Source: Stentor coeruleus
Taxonomy: Eukaryota; Ciliophora; Heterotrichea; Heterotrichida; Stentoridae
NCBI GenBank assembly: GCA_001970955.1
Contig: MPUH01000048.1
Location: 1 to 64,000 of the forward strand
DNA length: 64,000 nt
Reading direction: 5' to 3'
The translations under genes were made by a program, and so were the position numbers. Positions 57,178 through 64,000 of the stretch are shown one piece after another (position 1 is the first letter of the stretch; each line of letters begins with the position of its first letter). A model generated the notes under the pieces. That model was given only the letters and a program-made list of their open reading frames with translations. It was not told where the DNA came from and searched no databases.

Positions 57178-58569
57178 ATGTCGTATCAAGCCGGAAGTAG
57201 GAATCGATTTTGGAGTTTAGAAGCTCGTGGTAAAGATTCCCCAACAACAGATTCAGATAAAGACTTAAAAATAATTGAAAGAGTAGAAGAAGGTTATGGG
57301 ACTGTAAGAATTATACAGAGTTGTGCACGTAATTTAGAAATATGCAAGAAATACCCTATAGGTTTTATATGGAACTGGCTTGAACTAACTGAAGAATTTA
57401 GAGGTATCGGTGAGATCTTAGAGGAAAGTAAAAGTACTCAAAAATCCAAAGGTACTTTTACCCAATACTCAAGTTCTGAAAGATCAAAATGCTTAATGTT
57501 TCTTGGTTGGCCAGAAACCCCAAAATCTTTAGGGCCAATAACAAAAAAACTTGTTGAAGATGGGCAATTTGAAAGAGCTGCGTTTATATCTGTAGCTTTT
57601 GGAGAATATCAACGAGCAGTTGAAGCATTAAAAGCGAAAAAAAATGAACATCAAATTCTGTATTCAATCCTCAAATCCATGTTGCAAGATGGAAACAAAA
57701 TCCCAATACAAAAACTATGTATTCAGCTTGAAAAAACAGAAAAAGTTAGTAACTACGACTCAGCAATTTTATTATTTATAGGAATCACTCAGAATATCAA
57801 AAGTATATGTGATAAACTTACTTTCCCTGATAATCTTGCATTTGCTTGTATGTTTTTTTCTGATGATATGCTTAAGAAAACATGTAAATCTCTTATAGAA
57901 GCGTATAAATTAAAAGGAGACCTAAATGGAGTTGTTATATCAGGGTTTAATCAACATGGTATGGATATCATGGAAACATTTTTAACAAACACAGCCGATA
58001 TTCAGACTGTTGGCTTATTATCAATATTTGCAAAAAACAGTGGAAGTATGTCAACAAAACTAAACACTTGGTTAGAATCTTATAAGTCTAAACTCAATTC
58101 ATTAGAACTATGGAATTTTAGAGCGAAACTTGAAATTGATGAATGCCGAATGCTAAAAATTCCTTATAAAGATAACACAAGACCTAATAAATGTAATTGT
58201 GGGACTGAACTTGTGATACAAGCTTCTAATAGTATTCAACATTGGATAGAAAGGGATTATGGGAAAAAAAGCATTATTACTTGTGATAATTGTCCAGGGG
58301 CAAATAATAATCTATGTTGTTCAGTGTGTTTATTACCTTACTTTTCTCCTGCTTCTATTTCGAATTTTGATATAGATAGACCTACTGCACAAGAAGATTG
58401 GTTTGTTTGGTGTGAAAATTGTAATCATGGTGCTCATGCTGATCATCTTATGAGCTGGTTTCAAGAATATAAAAAATGCCCAGTTGTTGGATGTTCTTGC
58501 ACTTGTTCTGAAATATGCCGATTTGATGAATCAGTAGAAATTAGTCGAGGATCAACATATCAATATTAA
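57178..58569 (+). CDS. MIOS: Mios-like GATOR2/SEA complex subunit lacking the WD40 propeller
   Basis: This 463-residue protein matches the C-terminal half of Mios: alpha-solenoid blocks ITKKLVEDGQFERAAFISVA (compare VQEGEWERAAAVALF), LAFACMFFSDDMLKKTCKSL and GDLNGVVISGFNQHGMDIME (compare GNLEGILLTGLTKDGVDLME), then WNFRAKLEIDECR. The zinc/RING end follows: CNCGTEL, CDNCPG, CSVCLL, then WFVWCENCNHGAHADHLMSW and CPVVGCSCTC. Human MIOS is about 875 residues with an N-terminal seven-bladed WD40 propeller. Here the protein starts directly before the solenoid, and no propeller is encoded upstream. Mios stabilises GATOR2, which relieves GATOR1 inhibition of TORC1 at lysosomes. Confidence 0.9.
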   Translation: MSYQAGSRNRFWSLEARGKDSPTTDSDKDLKIIERVEEGYGTVRIIQSCARNLEICKKYPIGFIWNWLELTEEFRGIGEILEESKSTQKSKGTFTQYSSSERSKCLMFLGWPETPKSLGPITKKLVEDGQFERAAFISVAFGEYQRAVEALKAKKNEHQILYSILKSMLQDGNKIPIQKLCIQLEKTEKVSNYDSAILLFIGITQNIKSICDKLTFPDNLAFACMFFSDDMLKKTCKSLIEAYKLKGDLNGVVISGFNQHGMDIMETFLTNTADIQTVGLLSIFAKNSGSMSTKLNTWLESYKSKLNSLELWNFRAKLEIDECRMLKIPYKDNTRPNKCNCGTELVIQASNSIQHWIERDYGKKSIITCDNCPGANNNLCCSVCLLPYFSPASISNFDIDRPTAQEDWFVWCENCNHGAHADHLMSWFQEYKKCPVVGCSCTCSEICRFDESVEISRGSTYQY

Positions 58570-58612
58570 TTATCATAAAATCATAGACATAAGCCTAATT
58601 TCCTATATTAAT

Positions 58613-59935
58613 CTATTTTTTCTTACACACTTCAGACATTGTTGTGATTGTTAAACCATCCGGACGCTCTAATGGAAACATCAAAGCTCTATCCCATACA
58701 AGGTTAACACTACACCCAATCGCTCTAGAAACCCCAAAAAGCACTGTATAAAAATCATTTTCTACTAATCCAAAAGAATACATTAACGCCCCACTATGAG
58801 CATCAACATTAGGAAAAGGGTTTTTAGCTTTACCTTGTTCCTTTAACACCTGTGGTATAACTTTATAACATTGTGCTACTAGGTTACAAAGAGCATTATT
58901 TGGTAGCATCTGCCCAGCAAATTTAAGTTGAGCTATAAAACGTGGATCTGGTATTCTTAAAACAGCATGACCATATCCTGGAATAACATTTCCTGAACTT
59001 AAAGTTTTTTTAACATAATCTGCAATAGCTTGATCAGTAGGATAATCTCCAACATTTTCTTTTAAATTAAGAAGCCAACCTAAACATTCTTGATTAGCAA
59101 GTCCATGAAGAGGACCAGCAAGTCCATTAAGCCCAGCTGAATATGATTTAAAAATATCACATAAAGCACTTCCTACAACATGGGTTGTATGGGCTGATAC
59201 ATTCCCAGCTTCATGATCACAATGAATGTTAATATAAAGCTTGAGTAGATCGTAAAAATTCTTATCATCCCATCCTAGCATTCTACCAAAACTCTCTGCT
59301 AAATCTGCTGATGAGTCAGGTTTACGAACAATACGATCTTTGTATGTGTTTCTATAAATTATTGCAGCTATTTTAGGGATTTTTGCTATAAGATCTAAGC
59401 CATCATCTAACATAGGTTTCCAATATGCTTTTTTTTTAATAGAAGAATTGTATAATTTATCAAATTGACTACGATGTCCTAAAGATAATACTCCCATTGA
59501 CAATTGACTCATTGGATGTAAACTTGTAGGCATAGAGTTTAACATTTCTTCTGTATGCATTGGTAAGAAACTTCTAGATGCGAGTTCTTTTCGCATAGTT
59601 TCCACTTGAGATTCACTTGGAATTTCTCCTGTTAAAAGAAGCCAGATCATAGCTTCTACATAAGGTTGGGTGTACTTTTTTGGAAGCTTTGATTGGCATT
59701 CTTCTATTGATAAACCTCTAAAACGGATACCATATTCTGGATCAAGCATTGAAGTCTCGGTAAGCTGTGTAGTCATTCCTCGCATACCTTTAACAATTTG
59801 CTCAATTTTTATATCTTCAATCTTTACTGAGCCATAAGTGTATTTTAATCTATGAACTTGTTCTAGCCTTGATGCTATTTTGTGTTCCAGTATTGAGTGG
59901 AGTTCTGTGATGTTTCGAGATATCTGGAAAAGCAT
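58613..59935 (-). CDS. CS: Citrate synthase, mitochondrial type
   Basis: This 440-residue protein follows the eukaryotic mitochondrial type I pattern: RGMTTQLTETSMLDPEYGIR, FRGLSIEECQ, PYVEAMIWLLLTGEIPSESQ, MLNSMPTSLHPMSQLSMGV, then catalytic His in GPLHGLANQECLGWL, catalytic His in VIPGYGHAVLRIPDPR and catalytic Asp in PNVDAHSGALMYSFG. It condenses acetyl-CoA and oxaloacetate to citrate in the TCA cycle. The N-terminal presequence is short (MLFQISRN...). The start codon lies only 6 bp from the divergent gene at 59942, so there is almost no room for a separate promoter. The stop lies 43 bp from the convergent Mios gene. Confidence 0.97.
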   Translation of the reverse strand: MLFQISRNITELHSILEHKIASRLEQVHRLKYTYGSVKIEDIKIEQIVKGMRGMTTQLTETSMLDPEYGIRFRGLSIEECQSKLPKKYTQPYVEAMIWLLLTGEIPSESQVETMRKELASRSFLPMHTEEMLNSMPTSLHPMSQLSMGVLSLGHRSQFDKLYNSSIKKKAYWKPMLDDGLDLIAKIPKIAAIIYRNTYKDRIVRKPDSSADLAESFGRMLGWDDKNFYDLLKLYINIHCDHEAGNVSAHTTHVVGSALCDIFKSYSAGLNGLAGPLHGLANQECLGWLLNLKENVGDYPTDQAIADYVKKTLSSGNVIPGYGHAVLRIPDPRFIAQLKFAGQMLPNNALCNLVAQCYKVIPQVLKEQGKAKNPFPNVDAHSGALMYSFGLVENDFYTVLFGVSRAIGCSVNLVWDRALMFPLERPDGLTITTMSEVCKKK

Positions 59936-59941
59936 TATAAA
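59936..59941. promoter_or_regulatory. Six-base divergent intergenic segment TATAAA
   Basis: The only bases between two opposing start codons are tataaa. Whether this acts as a TATA element is inference; both 5' UTRs and promoters must extend into the opposite coding region. Confidence 0.4.
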
Positions 59942-60379
59942 ATGTTGATACCTACAATAAAACCTAGAGCTACTACTCCATTAGTACCTGGAAGAATTAC
60001 ACCAAAGTGCTTTAAGACTCCACCTAAATCTATTTTGTTGCCTTTAAAAAAAATTAATGCAACCAATGAAAGACTTGCTGCATACAATAGTAAGAGAATC
60101 ATGGTTTTTACTAAGAATGCGTTTAAAGTTAAAAGTAATAGTCCAAAACCTAGACTTTATGGGATTGGGCCAATAACTCATCTGAAGAGTCAGCCGTTAA
60201 AAAAAAATATCAAGAAAGAAACTTATGTGCCGTGGGTTATAAAACTACAAAATTCATATGAACTAAACCCTAATAAAATAGATCAAGATAGTGAGAAAGA
60301 ATTTAATCAAACTGAAAATCTTCTAAGCCATTATATTACAAATAAAAACCCACAATTGATCTATTATAATAACTTATAA
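59942..60379 (+). CDS. Hypothetical basic protein, 145 aa
   Basis: The frame is open further upstream inside citrate synthase, but the first ATG is 59942 (MLIPTIKPRATTPLVPGRIT), giving 145 residues. It is basic and Pro/Lys-rich (KCFKTPPKSILLPLKK, then KSNSPKPRLYGIGPITHLKS), probably disordered, and ends in an Asn-rich tail (YITNKNPQLIYYNNL). No family is recognised. Composition favours a real product over a shadow, because it lies almost entirely outside the citrate synthase gene. Confidence 0.68.
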   Translation: MLIPTIKPRATTPLVPGRITPKCFKTPPKSILLPLKKINATNERLAAYNSKRIMVFTKNAFKVKSNSPKPRLYGIGPITHLKSQPLKKNIKKETYVPWVIKLQNSYELNPNKIDQDSEKEFNQTENLLSHYITNKNPQLIYYNNL

Positions 60380-60405
60380 GCCTTATATAATATATTCATC
60401 AAAAA

Positions 60406-60513
60406 TATAACTTATTATAAATTGTTTCATCCTTTAATCAATTTTATGTCAATTTTAAAATTCCATCAAAATTATAACTTATTATAAATTGTTTCGTCCT
60501 TTAATCAATTTTA
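60406..60513. repeat. 41-nt imperfect direct repeat, 67 bp apart
   Basis: 60406-60446 and 60473-60513 match except for one a/g change (tttcatcc / tttcgtcc). It lies between convergent genes. Confidence 0.75.
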
Positions 60514-60602
60514 AAATATCAAAGATAGTATAGCTATAAAATTTCCCATATCTTTTATCTTATTCAAATACAAAAATTACCCTAAGATTTTTGTTATTCT
60601 CC

Positions 60603-62423
60603 TTATAAATTTCTTAAATCATTTAACACAAACTCCGAGTATAAAAACCCAAAAATAAATCCTCCTACCACATGATCCCCTTTTTCAATCATCCTAGGAA
60701 ACTCTGAGCTTTTAAGTTTGGAAATAGTAAACATATCACTAATTATTCTTCCATAAGGCCTTCCATGAAAAAAAGTCCCTTCACCTTTAACAGCCAAACA
60801 ATAGTTTTTATTTTTATCCAACTCGACAAATTTTACAAATTCTATTTCTTGATAAAAATTGTTATCTAATAAATTTTCTTCATTCAAATTTTTACTACTA
60901 AAAAACATTCTTTTTTTAAGTTCAAATTTAACCTTCATTATATTGTTTTTTATTACATAAATTTTGATTTCTAAATTTTTGCAAATCGTTGTCAAAAGTT
61001 CACCAAATGAGTTTCTTCTTATTGGTGTACCTAAAAGTATACCTCGTAACAATACTTTTTTACTAACAGAAAAATTAAAACCTGCAATTTCATTATTGTT
61101 TAAAACCCAAATATTATTTGAACCTTTATGTGGAAAACAATATGTGAATCTATTATAAATTTGTTGTCCTGTATAAGAATGAATATAATCTATTTGTTGA
61201 TAATTCCTTACTAGTTTATAAAGTGTTTGTCCTGGTATTCTTAGATGATTTAAAACAGCTTTCATTGTAAATTGGTCTATTTTATGATTTTTTAGACCTT
61301 TTATGTTTAAAAGGGAATCAAGTCTTAATATATGCGCATTAAAACGAAAATTATCTGATCCAGAGTTTTTTTCTGTACACATAGGGCATATTGCTATACT
61401 ATCAAAATACTTGAATTTTGTTGCTGGCTGATTATGTTCTAAGCATTTTATGTTTAATAATTGTAAAATTTTCATTAAATTTTGGTTAAGTTTTAGATCA
61501 TTTTTGTGTTCAAGACCGCAAACGCTACAAAAAAGTTGGTCGTTAATATGATCTTCGCAAACATTATGCATACATGGCATTTTATAAACTTTTTTTGGGT
61601 AGTTTAAAAGACAATGTTTTATGGTAGGGTTGATTAAACTTGTGCTATGACAATAAAATCTATATTCATTTATATCAATTCCAGTATCATGTCCTGTAGG
61701 TATAATCTTAGAATTACAAATTAAACAGCTTTCGCTTATATCGTCTAAGCAACACATAAAACAGGCAATATGTCCACATTCATTAACAACACCTGAAGCC
61801 GCACCAAAAGTAATTTTCTTTTTACAAACACAGCACCTAGGAATATCAAATTTTACTCCATCAGCAATAGATTTTCCTAATAAAATCACACTTGCCAAAC
61901 TTTCTTCATCTTGCTTATTAAGCAATTTATAGTGATTTTTATCTAACACAAAACTATTTGCTTTTCTTATCATCTCTAAGACTTTACAGATAATATAATG
62001 TTTATTTTCATCACAGATAATCATTTTATTAGGAGGATCGCGACAACGTTTACAAAATAACTTGAAATTTTCTAAATCAAGTAATTCAGCTTGATGATGT
62101 TTATTAAAATCACATGTTAAAGTATTTTCACCAATAGCTTTAATATAAACATATACTTCATAAATATCCTTATCTTGTTTAACTGAAAAAATCCATCTTC
62201 TTCTTTCAGGGCTTAATTTCTTTTTATGTTGCATGAAAAGTTGTATTATTGATTCTTTGTAATGATCTAATTCTGAATATTCATCTTTTCTAGCGAAAGT
62301 TAGAGGTTTTTCTTTTAGAGACTCATGTGAAATAGCAAAATCAGAACTGTTTTCTGATATATTTTTATAGGATTCATGTGGACTGCTGCTACTACTTGAA
62401 GATGAGTTATGATTGAACTCCAT
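60603..62423 (-). CDS. Multi-zinc-finger RING-type protein, 606 aa
   Basis: A Ser-rich head (MEFNHNSSSSSSSSPHES) is followed by an unknown domain (about 45-180) and several Cys/His clusters: DFNKHHQ...CKRCRDPP; about 197-240 CCVCKKKITFGAAS, then ECGHIACFMCCLDDISESCL and IC, which fits a RING (C3HC4-like) finger; then KMPCMHNVCEDHI...CSVCGLEH and CLEHNQPA...CPMC, resembling a second RING/B-box. The C-terminal 250 residues are folded without a recognised domain (GRPYGRIISDMFTI, then GGFIFGFLYSEF). It may be a ubiquitin E3 ligase; the E2-binding residues cannot be confirmed by eye. There is no membrane span. Confidence 0.8.
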   Translation of the reverse strand: MEFNHNSSSSSSSSPHESYKNISENSSDFAISHESLKEKPLTFARKDEYSELDHYKESIIQLFMQHKKKLSPERRRWIFSVKQDKDIYEVYVYIKAIGENTLTCDFNKHHQAELLDLENFKLFCKRCRDPPNKMIICDENKHYIICKVLEMIRKANSFVLDKNHYKLLNKQDEESLASVILLGKSIADGVKFDIPRCCVCKKKITFGAASGVVNECGHIACFMCCLDDISESCLICNSKIIPTGHDTGIDINEYRFYCHSTSLINPTIKHCLLNYPKKVYKMPCMHNVCEDHINDQLFCSVCGLEHKNDLKLNQNLMKILQLLNIKCLEHNQPATKFKYFDSIAICPMCTEKNSGSDNFRFNAHILRLDSLLNIKGLKNHKIDQFTMKAVLNHLRIPGQTLYKLVRNYQQIDYIHSYTGQQIYNRFTYCFPHKGSNNIWVLNNNEIAGFNFSVSKKVLLRGILLGTPIRRNSFGELLTTICKNLEIKIYVIKNNIMKVKFELKKRMFFSSKNLNEENLLDNNFYQEIEFVKFVELDKNKNYCLAVKGEGTFFHGRPYGRIISDMFTISKLKSSEFPRMIEKGDHVVGGFIFGFLYSEFVLNDLRNL

Positions 62424-63152
62424 TTATAGATTTAATATTTAACTTTTTTATATTTTTTAGTACTAAAGCAATGTGAAATTTTTATAGATAATTGGAATAC
62501 TTTGCGTGAAATAAGAAAAAAAGATACAGACGAAAATATTTTTAAAAAATTACAGTCGCCAATTTTCTGCAGATTTTACTATAAAATACTATTGATTATC
62601 ACAAAGGGTGTTTTAAAGGGAGTAGTTTTTTTCTCTCTATTTTCAGATTATTAGAAAAAAAAATATTTAGATTAACTTTGAAATCTAAATTTTTTTTTTC
62701 ATGATAGATTCTTCAATTGATAGGCTTTTATAGAAGTTGATAACTATAAAAAACTATTAAAGTCTAATATTAAAATTCGAGATAAGCAATTGTAGTTTTC
62801 GATATGTAAATATATTTGATAAAAAATATAATTTAGAAATTCTTGTTAGGACTGTTTTTATTTATAATAGATTTTGGTTAATAAATATCCTTTGAAGTTT
62901 ATGATTGTTTTTGTGTAATTAAAAAATATTTACAATAGTTTTAAAGGAATATTTCCTATCTTGAAGTTCAGGAGTCCTATATTGACTTACACATATTTAG
63001 AAAAATGTATTAATATATTATTGTTATAAATTTGATTATAGTTTTTACATATCTTATTATCCAAAAAATTATCAGAGCACGTTTGCCTTAAAATACATAT
63101 ATAAAATTTTATTTATAAGGGTAATATTTTATCAGTCCTTGTAAAATTTAAT
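62424..63152. other. Intergenic, divergent 5' flanks
   Basis: Very AT-rich with no supported gene, RNA or repeat. Confidence 0.5.
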
Positions 63153-64000
63153 ATGACTATCCAAAAACCTTCTATAATAGTTATTTGTGCAATTTCTAAA
63201 AAAATTTACTATAAAGTTTCTAGTGATATATTAATAAGCTTAAACAAAAATAACTCTGAAAATATAATTAAATCAATTTTTATGGACGATGCCCAGAAGT
63301 TTCAAAGCTATAAAGAGCTATTCGCAAAATCATATGTAGAAAACAGTTTGTTAGAGTCAGAGGAAGTTACTGAACAGGAACTACAAATTTTAGAAGAACT
63401 AGATTCAGACGAAGTTTATGAAAATATAAAAGACTTAGTTGAAAGTTTATTGCAGTTTAAAAAAAGTGTTAGAAGCAGTGAGAACAGCGAAGTATATGAT
63501 GCACTAAAGGAATATGAAAATGCTTATAAAAGTTTAGAAGAAGAATTTAATGTGCTTGAAACAGAAAACCAAAGCTTAAAATCCTCCAACGGCGAACTTC
63601 AAGAGAAAATAGAAAGTCTTGAAAAAAACCTCTCCCATCTCTCTCAAAAGTCCATTGACCTTGAAAAAACCCTTAAAGACCGTGACCTCGAACTAAGCGC
63701 TTTACAAATCACAAGCAAAACAGACTTGCATATAAGTTTTCGTAACAACTCCAAAATCCCAATCCTCGAAGAGCTCCCTGAAGACATCAAACAAATCAAT
63801 CAAGATCTTATAAGCCCTAAAGTTTTTACAACTCCCCATAATCAAATTACAAACAATATGAACTTTAATGCACCAGAACCCTTACCAATTCCTAAACGCC
63901 AGACAATAAAATCTGTAAAATTTGAATATGTTATCAATACAGCAAAGGCAATTGATCGAACAATAAACATAAAAACCAATAATAAAAACTTAGTGAGAAA
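63153..64000 (+). CDS. Partial coiled-coil protein, runs off the right edge
   Basis: The ATG at 63153 opens a frame with no stop for 282 codons to the window end. It begins MTIQKPSIIVICAISKKIYY. From about residue 45 it is acidic and helical (EEVTEQELQILEELDSDEVY). A clear coiled coil lies near residues 130-190 (YKSLEEEFNVLETENQSLKS, then LEKNLSHLSQKSIDLEKTLK). The last visible part is basic and Asn-rich. No family is recognised. Its length, codon use (A/C-rich near the visible 3' end) and regular heptads support a real gene. Confidence 0.78.
   Translation, partial: MTIQKPSIIVICAISKKIYYKVSSDILISLNKNNSENIIKSIFMDDAQKFQSYKELFAKSYVENSLLESEEVTEQELQILEELDSDEVYENIKDLVESLLQFKKSVRSSENSEVYDALKEYENAYKSLEEEFNVLETENQSLKSSNGELQEKIESLEKNLSHLSQKSIDLEKTLKDRDLELSALQITSKTDLHISFRNNSKIPILEELPEDIKQINQDLISPKVFTTPHNQITNNMNFNAPEPLPIPKRQTIKSVKFEYVINTAKAIDRTINIKTNNKNLVR

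Noticed and set aside
1-64000. Assignment to Blepharisma or to a ciliate with reassigned stops
   Set aside because: Several genes end cleanly at TGA (2024, 18015, 46896) and others at TAA or TAG, with no in-frame TGA read as Trp in conserved proteins. Standard code fits Stentor better.

Overview
The window is AT-rich, gene-dense nuclear DNA from a ciliate, most likely the heterotrich Stentor (S. coeruleus or a close relative). Seven introns of only 15-16 nt (GT...AG) can be placed by reading frame. TAA, TAG and TGA all act as plain stops, so the code is standard. The products are eukaryotic (RNA polymerase III, GATOR2, NF-Y, PKG, a vacuolar sorting receptor). Tiny introns plus the standard code fit Stentor; the related genus Blepharisma reads TGA as Trp and does not fit. 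The species call is inference. No rRNA, tRNA, CRISPR, retroelement or virus-like copy was seen.

Layout. 1-8.6 kb: a partial gene at the left edge (-), a C2/coiled-coil protein, two lineage-specific proteins, an FCP1/SCP-like phosphatase (-), an acylated ankyrin protein, a Nudix hydrolase and a small unknown protein. 8.8-19.3 kb: RNA polymerase III subunit RPC2 (-, two introns), a second ankyrin protein paralogous to the first, an APE1-type nuclease (-), a ubiquitin-fold protein ending in a CaaX box (-), a VPS9-domain protein (-) divergent from a MORN-repeat protein, and two small unknowns. 19.5-27.5 kb: a cyclic-nucleotide-gated-type K+ channel (-), an FLVCR-like MFS transporter (-), a three-exon unknown and a membrane-anchored papain-like protease (-). 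27.5-33.5 kb is gene-poor, with NF-YA, a MULE-transposase-derived protein and a C2H2 protein. 33.5-47 kb: a dual-specificity phosphatase, a vacuolar sorting receptor, coiled-coil proteins, propionyl-CoA carboxylase beta, an SH3 protein and a large IQ-motif protein. 47.5-64 kb: PKG, a TauE/SafE transporter, an LRR protein, a 58-residue coiled-coil protein, a Mios-like GATOR2 subunit, citrate synthase (-), a RING-type protein (-) and a partial coiled-coil gene at the right edge.

There are no operons in the bacterial sense. Neighbours mostly do not share pathways, but spacing is extreme: two divergent start codons lie 6 bp apart, several same-strand genes lie 7-25 bp apart, and convergent stops lie 6-50 bp apart. 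Many genes concern membrane signalling and trafficking (PKG, CNG channel, VPS9, VSR, lipid-anchored ankyrin and ubiquitin-fold proteins).

Two window-wide patterns stand out. First, base composition is polarised along genes: sense-strand 5' flanks and 5' coding parts are A/C-rich and G-poor, while 3' parts and 3' flanks are G/T-rich. Second, four single-N sites are flanked by 48-66 nt direct duplications, which look like unmerged contig overlaps; one of them falsely breaks the MORN gene.
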